A DNA stretch of 61,701 bases from an uncultured archaeon (GTDB lineage Archaea > Nanobdellota > Nanobdellia > Pacearchaeales > GW2011-AR1), in the NCBI GenBank assembly GCA_937982425.1, contig CALJLT010000020.1, positions 1 through 61,701 on the forward strand. Reading direction: 5' to 3'. Shown here in pieces: positions 1-7,954 of this stretch (its first letter is position 1; the number at the start of each line of letters is the position of its first letter). The notes beneath the pieces were generated by a model. It did not search any database. It worked only from the letters and a program-made list of their open reading frames with translations, and was not told where the DNA came from. The translations under genes and the position numbers were made by a program.

Positions 1-45
1 CCACCGAGATCTACACTCTTTCCCTACACGACGCTCTTCCGATCT
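1..45 (+). other. Illumina sequencing adapter (artefact)
   Basis: These bases match the known Illumina universal (P5/TruSeq) adapter, ending in the diagnostic GCTCTTCCGATCT. This is not genomic DNA. It shows the assembly was made from incompletely trimmed reads and that the left contig boundary is technical. Any ORF running into it carries an artificial tail. Confidence 0.98.
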
Positions 46-382
46 TTCTAACTTCTAATTTCATAACATTACATCCTAAATTTTTGGCCTCTATTATGCT
101 CTTTTCAAGTAATTTTTTTCCAATTCCCTTCCCTTGATAATTTTTTGACACCCCCAAATATCCCTCTCCAGCAATTTTTCCTTCATGATAAAAAGATCTG
201 TATCCAACAATCTTCTTATCCTCTATTGCAACAAAAACTAAATTTTTTTTATCTTCAAAAAGATCATTTATTAAATCCGTCATATCAAATTTAGTTTTAT
301 GGTAGCCGCTATTTGACTCAATTTTAACTATCTCTTCTCTGTCTTTTTTTCTTGCTCTTCGTATTTGAATTTTTTTCTCCAT
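46..382 (-). CDS. GNAT family N-acetyltransferase, C-terminus cut off by contig end
   Basis: The translated part shows a GNAT fold: an N-terminal beta-alpha start (IQIRRARKKDREEIVKIE), a central strand ending in YLGVSKNYQGKG, and the acetyl-CoA pyrophosphate loop QGKGIGKKLL at about residues 84-93. GNATs transfer an acetyl group from acetyl-CoA to an amine; the substrate cannot be told here. The gene begins 2 bases after the stop of the ABC permease, so it is probably the last gene of that operon. Only about 112 genuine residues remain. The apparent C-terminal residues GRASCRERV are adapter translated in reverse and must be removed, so the true end lies outside the contig. Confidence 0.85.
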
Positions 383-384
383 TT

Positions 385-1602
385 TTAACTCCTTAATGCA
401 TCAACTGGATTTTGTTTTGCTGCCCTCATTGCAGGGGCAATTCCAGATATCCCCCCCACTAAAAAACTTCCTGCTAAAGATAAAAAGATTAAACTAAAAT
501 TTATATTTGGAGAAATGTCCGAACCCAAAAAGGCATTTATTGAGGCAGTTCCTATTACCCCCAATAAAGTTCCAAATAAAGCTCCGAACAACCCTCCTAT
601 TAATCCTAACAAACTTGCTTCAATAAAAAACTGTAAGAATACCTGGCTATTTCTTGCTCCAACAGATTTCATGACTCCTATATCTCTTCTTCTTTCTAAA
701 ACTGAAGCTGTCATCGTGTTAACAATGCCTAAAGCTCCAATAAAAATAGAAATTGAGGCAACTATAACAATAAAAATCTGAACTCCTGATAAAACACTAT
801 TAAGAGTGGACAAACTTGCTTCCGGAGTTGAGACTTCAAAATCCTCGTTTCCTTCTTTAACATTTCTAATTTTACGTAATGCTTTCTCAATATCTTCCTT
901 AGTCTTCTCCATTTCATTTCTATCGACAGGTTGAACTTGTATCACAGCTATATCGTCTTTAACATTGAATAAATTTTTAAAATCCTCTTCATTCATGTAA
1001 ACAACATTATCATAAATGAAACTTCCTTTTTTTTCTAAAATACCTATTACTTCGAAAGATTGATCATTAATTAAAACATTTCTTCCAGGATATACTGGTT
1101 TATCAAAACCTATTTTATCCACATAAAAATTATAGCCTAAGATAACTTTTCTAGAATCAGATTCATCTAAAAATCTTCCTGCGGCCAAACCTCCATCTAA
1201 TTGTTCATAAAGAAATTTTCTATCTTCTCCGGGCGGAACACTTGAAAAATATCCAAAAATAGTTTTCTTATTATATTCTATTTTTCCTGGTTTAATGTAC
1301 TGCCCAATTGCTCTTTTAACACTACTTAAACTTTTTATCTCAAATAATTCTTTCTCTCCGAGAGGAGTAGCAACTGAAGAACCTGGAGGTCCAAAACTAT
1401 TCACCCCTCCTGCCCTTACTGAAATTACTTCTACATTTCCTATTCCAAACTGACTAGCTACTGAAAATTTTAAAGCTTCTCCTAAAGAAATAAGAGAAAC
1501 AACTGCAACAACACCTATAAAAATTCCTAACAAAGTTAACCAAGAACGTAACCCCCTTTTTTTCAAATTTTTAAAAGAGAGTTTAAAATAATCTTCAATC
1601 AT
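385..1602 (-). CDS. MacB/FtsX-type ABC transporter permease
   Basis: This 405-residue protein has the layout of MacB/LolC-type permeases: one N-terminal membrane helix at about residues 20-42, a large extracytoplasmic domain (about 45-270), then three C-terminal helices forming the FtsX domain, with the typical segment NTMTASVLERRRDIGVMKSVGA between helices. The protein ends in PVDALRS, typical of the family. Such permeases do not form a channel; they couple ATP hydrolysis in the cytoplasm to mechanical work outside the membrane (export or extraction of substrates). Its ATG overlaps the stop of the ATPase gene by 4 bases, indicating translational coupling and a shared complex. Substrate unknown. 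Confidence 0.9.
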   Translation of the reverse strand: MIEDYFKLSFKNLKKRGLRSWLTLLGIFIGVVAVVSLISLGEALKFSVASQFGIGNVEVISVRAGGVNSFGPPGSSVATPLGEKELFEIKSLSSVKRAIGQYIKPGKIEYNKKTIFGYFSSVPPGEDRKFLYEQLDGGLAAGRFLDESDSRKVILGYNFYVDKIGFDKPVYPGRNVLINDQSFEVIGILEKKGSFIYDNVVYMNEEDFKNLFNVKDDIAVIQVQPVDRNEMEKTKEDIEKALRKIRNVKEGNEDFEVSTPEASLSTLNSVLSGVQIFIVIVASISIFIGALGIVNTMTASVLERRRDIGVMKSVGARNSQVFLQFFIEASLLGLIGGLFGALFGTLLGVIGTASINAFLGSDISPNINFSLIFLSLAGSFLVGGISGIAPAMRAAKQNPVDALRS

Positions 1603-2354
1603 TTTTCCCCCTTCTTTTTTTTGAAAGGAACTTCATGCCAAACACTATTTCTCTTAGTAATTTTTTCAATCTTTCCATCTCTTAACCAATAAACTATATT
1701 TGCATGCTCTTGAGCTAAATCTGGATCGTGAGTTACAAGAATTATTGTCCTTCCTTCTTCTTGATTTAACTTCTTTAAAAAATTCATAACGATTTCTCCG
1801 GTTTTTGTATCTAAGTTTCCTGTTGGTTCATCTGCAAGAATAACTTCAGGATCATTAGCCAAGCTTCGTGCAATTGCAACTCTTTGTCTTTGGCCTCCAG
1901 AAAGTTCATTTGGATAATGAGTCATTCTATCTTCTAATTCAACTAAGCTCAACAAATTAGTTGCCTTTACTTCTCTTTCAATTTCATCAATACCTTGAAA
2001 TACCATTGGTAAAGCAACATTTTCTTTTGCGGTTAAATTTGGAATTAAATTAAAAGATTGAAAAATAAAACCTATTTTTTTTCCTCGAATTTGAGCTAAA
2101 TCTGATTCAGAAAGTAAAGATATATCTTCTCCATCCAAAAAAATTTTTCCTTTAGTTGGGACATCTAAACTTCCTACCAAATTCATACAAGTAGATTTAC
2201 CCGAACCAGAAGGACCCATAATTGCAACAAATTCTCCTTTTTTTATTTGAATCGAAACCCCATCTACTGCCTTAACAAGAACTTCTCCCATAGGATAATG
2301 TTTATGCACATCCTTCAATTCAATTATAATTTCTTCACTTCTCTTTTTAGCCAT
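1599..2354 (-). CDS. ABC transporter ATPase, LolD/MacB type
   Basis: A 251-residue nucleotide-binding subunit with Walker [11 protein letters not shown]-loop [15 protein letters not shown] signature [15 protein letters not shown], Walker [13 protein letters not shown] and the switch histidine in VTHD. The TGNLD Walker B extension is typical of the LolD/MacB/FtsE group. It energises the adjoining permease, with which it overlaps by 4 bases. The reading frame stays open to a TTG at 2360, but the ATG at 2354 (MAKKRSEE) is the better start. It is the first gene of a minus-strand operon: ATPase, permease, GNAT. Confidence 0.93.
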   Translation of the reverse strand: MAKKRSEEIIIELKDVHKHYPMGEVLVKAVDGVSIQIKKGEFVAIMGPSGSGKSTCMNLVGSLDVPTKGKIFLDGEDISLLSESDLAQIRGKKIGFIFQSFNLIPNLTAKENVALPMVFQGIDEIEREVKATNLLSLVELEDRMTHYPNELSGGQRQRVAIARSLANDPEVILADEPTGNLDTKTGEIVMNFLKKLNQEEGRTIILVTHDPDLAQEHANIVYWLRDGKIEKITKRNSVWHEVPFKKKKGEK

Positions 2355-2394
2355 AAACAAAAAAAGAAAGATTGTTATTTAAATTAATTGGTAT

Positions 2395-4044
2395 TCACTG
2401 TCTACTTTTAATAAATTCCTTTAAACACTTAAAAATATCTTCTTTCATATAAGGTAAAAAAGAAAGAGAACCAGCATTTTTGTGCCCCCCTCCTTCAACA
2501 AAAGCATCAGGCAATTTTTGCTGTATGTATTTTTTCAAATCATGGACCGAAAAATTTGCTTCATCAGTTGCCCTTATAGTCATTGCAGTATTCATAAGTC
2601 CAATAGTGACTAAATTACTTATTTTTTTTTCATTCTGAAAATTATCATGTATTAAACTAACCGCTCTTCCCGGCTTAGGAAAAAATCCAAAACCAGGAAA
2701 GGTTTCTTCAACCTCGACACTTTGAAGAGTGGTCTCTCCAATTTTATTTATTTTAGAATTACTTTTACCAATCTCCAAACCTTTCCTATCTAGTTCTCTA
2801 ATATAAGGAACCATTAATTCTACTAATCGTTTTTGCTTTTCTCTTGGTTCACCAAATAAAACTTCAACATACTCTCTTGCTTCCATAAATCTTACCTTTG
2901 CAGAAACATAATCAATCATCAAAGCAATATCTGCAAGAAGTTGTTTTGAATAACCTTCTTTTTGAGCAATTAATAAATATTGATTCATAACTTCAGGATT
3001 CATTAAATCAATTTTATCTGCAAAACCAGCCATTGCAGGAATCTGAGAAATGTTTTTTACATTTGGGTTAATAAATCTCGCTAATTCAGAACATAACATT
3101 CCAGCAGAAAATTTTGACCCTTCTTCTTCAACTAAAAAAGGATTTATGTGTGTTAAAACTTCTTCGGAAATAACGTCTTTATCAAATCCGTGGTGATCTA
3201 TAACAATGAAATCTGCTCCGTGAATTTTTGCTTGTTTAATTGCCATTAAGTCTTCCGGACTAGAACCATTATCTGCGATTATTATTAAAGGCATTTTATT
3301 GGAAAACTTAGCTGCATTTCTTAATGAATTCGCTGTATCTCTTATTGAATCGTCAATTTCGTAAAAAGGGGCTTGGCATGGTGCTCTTATAAAATATTCC
3401 CAAGCTGCCTTAGCAGAATTGTGCTGATCTTCTATCAAAGGTATTATCGCTCTCTCCAAAGCAAAACCAGAACTATATCCATCTGCATCATTATGGTGTC
3501 TAACAATTATAGGCCGATTTTGAATTACTGCTAACCTTACATGAGTTGCAGCCTCAATGAATTTTTCTCTTAATTTCTCCAAAATAACATCTTGAACTAA
3601 AAATTTAGGTGCTTTGACTTTCGCCCTTTCAAATTCTATTTTTTCTAATTTCTTTTCAAATAATTTTTTTTCTTCGCCTTCAATTTTCAAAACGTTTTTT
3701 ATATTTCCCTCTAGTTCTCCTTGAAATTCATCTATAGAAACTTTTGCTTTGATTATATCCTCTTCATTGATTTCGGGATAAGCCCGCTCTCCTGGTTTAA
3801 TAAATCCCTTTAAAGCCAAAGTTCCAGTTCCGTCACTTACTAAAAAAATTGTTGGCCCTCCGGTTTGTATAACTTTCACAACTTTAGCCTGCAACGCAAC
3901 TGATTTTTTACTTAAATCTATATTATCGATCGTGAGGTGCTCTGCTGGAGATGGACTTGCAACATTTTTCTTACTTTTAAAATTTTTATTTTTCATCTTA
4001 CCCTCAAACTTCTTAGATTTAACAAATCTTTTTTTATTTATCAT
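2395..4044 (-). CDS. OB-fold plus DHH phosphoesterase (RecJ-like)
   Basis: The protein has a very basic N-terminal tail (about 30 residues), an OB-fold (about 35-125, VALQAKVVKVIQTGGPTIFL) that should bind single-stranded nucleic acid, and a DHH domain with RHHNDADGYSSG, IIADNGSSPED and VIDHHGFD, which carry the metal-binding Asp/His residues. The C-terminal DHHA1 domain ends with VEGGGHKNAGSL. This order matches archaeal RecJ-like proteins, which act as single-strand exonucleases in replication and repair; nuclease activity is inferred. Start chosen at ATG 4044 because a TATA-like element (4066-4073) lies 22-29 bases upstream; the frame continues to a TTG at 4059. It is divergent from the S6e gene. 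Confidence 0.88.
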   Translation of the reverse strand: MINKKRFVKSKKFEGKMKNKNFKSKKNVASPSPAEHLTIDNIDLSKKSVALQAKVVKVIQTGGPTIFLVSDGTGTLALKGFIKPGERAYPEINEEDIIKAKVSIDEFQGELEGNIKNVLKIEGEEKKLFEKKLEKIEFERAKVKAPKFLVQDVILEKLREKFIEAATHVRLAVIQNRPIIVRHHNDADGYSSGFALERAIIPLIEDQHNSAKAAWEYFIRAPCQAPFYEIDDSIRDTANSLRNAAKFSNKMPLIIIADNGSSPEDLMAIKQAKIHGADFIVIDHHGFDKDVISEEVLTHINPFLVEEEGSKFSAGMLCSELARFINPNVKNISQIPAMAGFADKIDLMNPEVMNQYLLIAQKEGYSKQLLADIALMIDYVSAKVRFMEAREYVEVLFGEPREKQKRLVELMVPYIRELDRKGLEIGKSNSKINKIGETTLQSVEVEETFPGFGFFPKPGRAVSLIHDNFQNEKKISNLVTIGLMNTAMTIRATDEANFSVHDLKKYIQQKLPDAFVEGGGHKNAGSLSFLPYMKEDIFKCLKEFIKSRQ

Positions 4045-4065
4045 AGAAGGAATAATCAATGTAAA

Positions 4066-4108
4066 ATTATAAACCTTTTTATAACTTTCGGAAGAAAAAC
4101 TTTATAAA
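4066..4108. promoter_or_regulatory. Divergent promoter pair (RecJ-like gene and S6e)
   Basis: Two TATA-like boxes sit back to back. On the minus strand TTTATAAT occupies 4073-4066, 22-29 bases before ATG 4044. On the plus strand TTTATAAA occupies 4101-4108, 22-29 bases before ATG 4130. Both distances predict transcripts that begin at or next to the start codon, the leaderless arrangement seen for most genes in this window. Confidence 0.6.
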
Positions 4109-4129
4109 CCAAATTCCATAACCTATCCC

Positions 4130-4567
4130 ATGGCATTCAAATTAAACTTAAGCGAAAAAAGTGGAAAAACTTGGAAAATGGAATCCGAGTCTGAATCATT
4201 TATAGATAAAGAAATAAATCAAAAAATAAAAGGAGAAGAGATCAGACCAGATTTAACTGGATACGAGTTTGAAATAACTGGGGCCAGCGATAAATCGGGA
4301 TTTGCGCATTTTAAAGAAGTTTCAGGAATTGGATTAAAAAAACTTCTTCTTGGATACGGAAAAGGCATGAAAAAAAGACCTAAGAGAGAGGGAAAAAAGA
4401 AAAGGTCGAATTATAAACCAAAAGGATTAAGATTAAGAAAAACTGTTCGAGGAAATACTATATCTTCTGCTACGTCACAAATAAATCTTAAAGTATTAAA
4501 AGAGGGAAAAACTCCTCTAATAAAAATTTTTGGTCCAAAAGAAGAAGCTTCTGTTAATAAAGAATAA
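4130..4567 (+). CDS. rps6e: Small-subunit ribosomal protein S6e (eS6)
   Basis: A 145-residue protein recognised as archaeal/eukaryotic S6e by FKLNLSEKSGKTWK, the segment ITGASDKSGFAHFKEVSG and the basic stretch GLRLRKTVRGNTISSATSQIN. It is a component of the 30S subunit with no bacterial counterpart. Length is a little over the archaeal norm of about 125-135 because of a short C-terminal extension. A TATA box at 4101-4108 predicts a leaderless start. In archaea this gene often lies next to aIF2-gamma, as it nearly does here; the M41-like peptidase gene separates them. Confidence 0.95.
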   Translation: MAFKLNLSEKSGKTWKMESESESFIDKEINQKIKGEEIRPDLTGYEFEITGASDKSGFAHFKEVSGIGLKKLLLGYGKGMKKRPKREGKKKRSNYKPKGLRLRKTVRGNTISSATSQINLKVLKEGKTPLIKIFGPKEEASVNKE

Positions 4568-4587
4568 AAATTTTTTAAAAAAAGAAA

Positions 4588-5025
4588 ATGGAAGAATTTA
4601 TGAACGCAATATATCATGAAGTTGGTCATTGGTTGGTTGCGGATGCCCTGGGTTATAAGGGAATGATTACTGGAAATTTAAAAGAAAATACCTCTTTTGG
4701 ATTTACTCTTTTAGATAAAATTGAAAATAATGAAAGAGGATTAAAACATCAACTTGCAATAGCCTTTGGAGGTAAGGCCGCAGAAGAAATCTTAAATTTA
4801 CCTCCTAATGCGGGGTATATAGGAGATTTACAAATTGCATGCCTTCATTTAAAACAACTAAAAGAAATTAAGGGAGAAAAATTTGAATTTAAAAATTATT
4901 TAGATTTTTCAGAAAATGAACTAGAAAAATACCTGCAAATTTCAAAGTCAATTATTCAAAAATTAGGGGGAAGGGAGCTTATAATTGAAAACGGAAATTA
5001 TGTTTTCAACCGATTAAAAAACTAA
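4588..5025 (+). CDS. Stand-alone M41 (FtsH-peptidase-like) zinc metalloprotease domain
   Basis: Residues 10-14 form the zinc motif HEVGH, followed by GGKAAEE (61-67) and GYIGDLQIA with Asp80. FtsH/M41 peptidases have the same order: HEAGH, GGRAAEE, then GASNDL in which Asp is the third zinc ligand. The AAA+ ATPase module and the membrane anchor of FtsH are missing; the whole protein is 145 residues. Either this is a minimal soluble protease or it works with a separate ATPase. It lies 20 bases after S6e and 46 before aIF2-gamma, so co-expression with translation genes is likely. Zinc binding is well supported by the residues; the substrate is unknown. Confidence 0.72.
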   Translation: MEEFMNAIYHEVGHWLVADALGYKGMITGNLKENTSFGFTLLDKIENNERGLKHQLAIAFGGKAAEEILNLPPNAGYIGDLQIACLHLKQLKEIKGEKFEFKNYLDFSENELEKYLQISKSIIQKLGGRELIIENGNYVFNRLKN

Positions 5026-5071
5026 ATTTTCAAACCCAAATCTTTTTTAATGCGTATTTTCTAAATCCAAT

Positions 5072-6259
5072 ATGGTAGAAAAAATTCCTGAAATAAATGT
5101 TGGTATCGTTGGGCATATTGATCATGGTAAAACAACTCTTCTTTCAAAACTAACTGGAAAGTTCGCAGATACTCATTCTGAAGAACTTAAAAGAGGAATA
5201 ACAATAAAATTAGGTTACGCTGAATTAATAATCTATAAGGATGAAAATGGATTTAATTATGAAAAAAGAGGGAAACCATTAACTTACGTTTCATTCATTG
5301 ACGCCCCCGGCCACGAAATGCTCATGGCAACAATGCTATCTGGTGCCGCAATTATAGATGCCGCTATTTTAGTTATAGCCGCTAATGAAGGGGTAAAACC
5401 CCAAACAAAAGAACACTTAATGGCTCTTCAAGCAAAAAAAATAGGGAGTATTATAATTGTTCAAAATAAAATTGATTTAGTATCAAAAGAAAAAGCTCTT
5501 GAAAATTACAGAGAGATAAAAGAATTTTTAAAAGGCACAATTGCAGAAAATTCTCCTATAATTCCTATTTCAGCGCAACAAAATGTAAACATAGAAAAAT
5601 TATTAGAAGCTTTAACCGAAATAAAAATTCCAAAAAGAAATGAATCCTTGGACCCTCTTTTTTTAATTGCAAGGAGTTTTGATATAAATAAACCTGGAAC
5701 AAAAATAGAGGAATTAAAGGGAGGGGTATTGGGAGGAATACTTAAGCAAGGAAAGTTAAAAGTTGGAGATAAGATAGAAATAAAACCCGGAATCCCAATT
5801 AGAAAAAATAACAAAAATGAATATATTCCCTTAAAAACAAAGATTATTTCTATAAACAAAGGAAACGAAAAGATAAAAGAAATTGGACCTGGAGCGAGTA
5901 TTTCAATAGAAACTGAACTAGACCCCTTTACAACAAAAACAGATTCATTGACCGGTTCAGTTTCTGGAAAAGAAAACACCCTTCCTGAAATAACAGATAA
6001 AATAAAAATAAAAGTAGAACTATTTAAAAAAATATTAGGTGATGAAAGTAATCAAAAAGTTGAAGAAATAAAAACAAAAGAGATGCTTATGCTTTCTGTA
6101 AATACTACAATAACTGTTGGAACTGTAGAAAAAATCTCAAAAGAAGAAGTAGAAATGTTTCTAAACCTTCCAATAATTGGATTAAAAGGAGACAACGTGG
6201 GAATTGCAAGAAATATTAAAAATCATTGGAGATTAATTGGATTTGGAGAAATTATTTAA
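5072..6259 (+). CDS. eif2g: Translation initiation factor aIF2, gamma subunit
   Basis: A 395-residue GTPase with G1 GHIDHGKT (14-21), switch I region RGITIKLGYA, G3 DAPGH, G4 NKID and G5 SAQQ. RGITIKLGYAE is typical of the eIF2-gamma family rather than EF-Tu or SelB. In archaea the gamma subunit binds initiator Met-tRNA and GTP and delivers it to the 30S subunit. Domains II and III follow in the usual order. The cysteine pairs that hold a zinc knuckle in many aIF2-gamma proteins are not visible here; that region (after YAEL) is shorter and reads IIYKDENGFNYEKRGKPL. Alpha and beta subunits are not in this window. Confidence 0.95.
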   Translation: MVEKIPEINVGIVGHIDHGKTTLLSKLTGKFADTHSEELKRGITIKLGYAELIIYKDENGFNYEKRGKPLTYVSFIDAPGHEMLMATMLSGAAIIDAAILVIAANEGVKPQTKEHLMALQAKKIGSIIIVQNKIDLVSKEKALENYREIKEFLKGTIAENSPIIPISAQQNVNIEKLLEALTEIKIPKRNESLDPLFLIARSFDINKPGTKIEELKGGVLGGILKQGKLKVGDKIEIKPGIPIRKNNKNEYIPLKTKIISINKGNEKIKEIGPGASISIETELDPFTTKTDSLTGSVSGKENTLPEITDKIKIKVELFKKILGDESNQKVEEIKTKEMLMLSVNTTITVGTVEKISKEEVEMFLNLPIIGLKGDNVGIARNIKNHWRLIGFGEII

Positions 6260-6409
6260 ATGAAAGATTTAACTAAAAATTTATCACAAGAAGAAACTCC
6301 CAAGGGAGAGATTTATAAAACTAATTTATGTGAAAAATTTTATCAATCAATAATAAATTATTTAATAAAAAATCCGCCTAAGAAAAGAAAATATATTTTT
6401 TATGAATAA
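6260..6409 (+). CDS. Small hypothetical protein, 49 aa
   Basis: An ORF of 49 codons starts directly after the stop of aIF2-gamma and overlaps the next gene by 8 bases (ATGAATAA junction). It reads MKDLTKNLSQ... and ends KKRKYIFYE. No family is recognised. The tight spacing on both sides is the best argument that it is translated, probably by coupling. Chance occurrence of a 49-codon ORF in AT-rich DNA is possible. Confidence 0.5.
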   Translation: MKDLTKNLSQEETPKGEIYKTNLCEKFYQSIINYLIKNPPKKRKYIFYE

Positions 6410-7181
6410 AAACCAAATGGAAACTTACTCCCATTCTAAACTACAAACCTTTGAACAATGTAAATTAAAATATAAATTTAAATACATTGATAAAATAAAG
6501 CCTGAAGTAGAAAAAACAATTGAAGCCCATCTTGGAACTTGCGTTCATGATTCTTTAGAATGGCTATATAAGGAAAAATTAAAAGGGAAAGTCCCGGAAT
6601 TGGGAGAATTAATCCAAAAATACACTGGACGTTGGCAAGAAGATTATAAAGAAAAATTTTTAATTGTAAAAAAAGAATTTAAACCTGAAAATTATTTTGA
6701 AAAAGGAGTTAAATTCTTAATTGATTATTATTTAAAACACAAACCTTTTGATGATGGGACTATTAGCGTAGAAGAACAAATTTGGATAGAAATTGAAGGA
6801 TATAAAATAACTGGTTTTATAGACAGGTTAGCTTACAATAAAGAAAAAAATTTATTTGAAATTCATGATTATAAAACGGCTAATTCTATTCCTGGAAAAG
6901 AAAAATTTGAAAAAGATAGACAATTGGCACTTTATGCACTCGCAGTAAAAGAAAAACACGGAATGGAAAAGGAAGTGCTTTTATCTTGGCATTATTTAAA
7001 TCATAATTTACAAATCTTATCAAAAAGAACAAATCAGGAACTCCAAGATTTAAAGAAAGAGATAAAAAAATTAATAGAAGAAATAGAATCCACAAAAGAA
7101 TTTCCTCCTCAAACTTCGATTCTTTGTGATTGGTGTGAATATAAAACAATCTGTCCTGAATTTGAAAAAGAAAATCAATAA
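6402..7181 (+). CDS. PD-(D/E)XK nuclease, Cas4/RecB-like with Fe-S cysteines
   Basis: A 259-residue protein with the order of a RecB/Cas4-type nuclease: His49 in GTCVHDSLE, Asp141 in GFIDRLAY, the catalytic DYK at 156-158 (EIHDYKT), and the QLALYALAV helix near 174. Four cysteines fit a [4Fe-4S] cluster as in Cas4/AddB: Cys20 near the N-terminus and Cys242, Cys245, Cys251 in CDWCEYKTIC. Family members are DNA exonucleases in repair, recombination or CRISPR adaptation. No CRISPR array or other cas gene is in the window, so a house-keeping DNA repair role is more likely than adaptation. Confidence 0.85.
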   Translation: MNKNQMETYSHSKLQTFEQCKLKYKFKYIDKIKPEVEKTIEAHLGTCVHDSLEWLYKEKLKGKVPELGELIQKYTGRWQEDYKEKFLIVKKEFKPENYFEKGVKFLIDYYLKHKPFDDGTISVEEQIWIEIEGYKITGFIDRLAYNKEKNLFEIHDYKTANSIPGKEKFEKDRQLALYALAVKEKHGMEKEVLLSWHYLNHNLQILSKRTNQELQDLKKEIKKLIEEIESTKEFPPQTSILCDWCEYKTICPEFEKENQ

Positions 7182-7229
7182 AGGAAGATAATTAGTAAAA
7201 TTTAAATACCCATATGAATTTTATTTCAT

Positions 7230-7526
7230 ATGAAATGCAATGCCTATCATTTATTCTTTGGAAATTTATCTAATCCATTAAAAATTGAGATAATTACTGC
7301 CTTAAAAGAAAAACCTCTTTCCGTAATGGAACTTGGAAAAAAATTAAAAACAGAACAATCAAAACTTTCTCATGCTTTAATTAATCTAAAAAGATGTTCA
7401 ATAGTAGAAGTAAAAGAAGAAGGGAAGAAAAGAATTTATTCGTTAAATAAAAAAACAATAATTCCTATATTAAAAATAATTGATAAACACAAAATTAATT
7501 TTTGTCCAGGATGTAAACAAAAATGA
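7230..7526 (+). CDS. ArsR-like winged-helix regulator with terminal cysteines
   Basis: A 98-residue winged-helix protein (GNLSNPLKIEIITALKEKPLS, then the recognition helix region TEQSKLSHALINLKRCSIV and wing KEEGKKRIYSL) typical of ArsR-type repressors. Cysteines lie at both ends: CN at residue 3 and CPGC near the C-terminus. These could bind a metal or iron-sulfur cluster, or sense thiol redox state; that is inference. It is the first gene of the cysteine desulfurase/IscU cluster and overlaps the next gene by 4 bases, so it may control that cluster. A TATA-like TTTAAATA at 7201-7208 lies 22-29 bases upstream. Confidence 0.8.
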   Translation: MKCNAYHLFFGNLSNPLKIEIITALKEKPLSVMELGKKLKTEQSKLSHALINLKRCSIVEVKEEGKKRIYSLNKKTIIPILKIIDKHKINFCPGCKQK

Positions 7527-7954
7527 AAATAAGAAAAGCAAAAAGAAAAGATTTTAAAAAAATTGCAGAGATATATCAAGAAGGGTTTTCGGAAAAGCCC
7601 TACAATGAAATGTGGACTTTGAAAGAATCCATAAATAAAATAAAGATATTTTACAAATATTGCGATATTTGGATTTCAACCGAAAATAAAAACATAACTG
7701 GATTTTTAATAATAAATTCCAATCAATGGAAACCGGGAGAAATAATCTTTGGAGAAGATATTGGGATTGATAAAAAATATCGTAAAAAAGAAATTGCCAC
7801 AAAGCTTCTAGAATTTTCCTTTGCTCATTACAAGAAAAAAGGTTATAAAAAGTTCATGGGAATAATAAATAAAGACGCAAAAAGTTTTGGATTTATTAAA
7901 AAATTAAAATTAAAATTATCAAAACAAGATTTGCTTGTTGAAAAAGAATTATGA
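7523..7954 (+). CDS. GNAT family N-acetyltransferase
   Basis: A 143-residue protein starting with the usual GNAT opening (MKIRKAKRKDFKKIAEIYQEGF) and carrying a motif A-like stretch, DIGIDKKYRKKEIATKLLEF, where the acetyl-CoA loop reads YRKKEIA rather than the common Q/RxxGxG/A. The substitution of the glycines suggests altered cofactor binding. It overlaps the regulator by 4 bases upstream and iscS by 4 bases downstream, so it is part of one translationally coupled operon. The acceptor substrate is not predictable. Confidence 0.75.
   Translation: MKIRKAKRKDFKKIAEIYQEGFSEKPYNEMWTLKESINKIKIFYKYCDIWISTENKNITGFLIINSNQWKPGEIIFGEDIGIDKKYRKKEIATKLLEFSFAHYKKKGYKKFMGIINKDAKSFGFIKKLKLKLSKQDLLVEKEL

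Noticed and set aside
6886..7149. Minus-strand ORF opposite the Cas4/RecB-like nuclease
   Set aside because: Shadow of a well-supported gene; composition (Phe/Leu-rich) is typical of antisense reading of Lys/Glu-rich coding DNA.
6402..7181. CRISPR adaptation gene cas4
   Set aside because: The nuclease has a Cas4-like cysteine set, but no repeat array, cas1 or cas2 is visible, so a CRISPR assignment is not supported.
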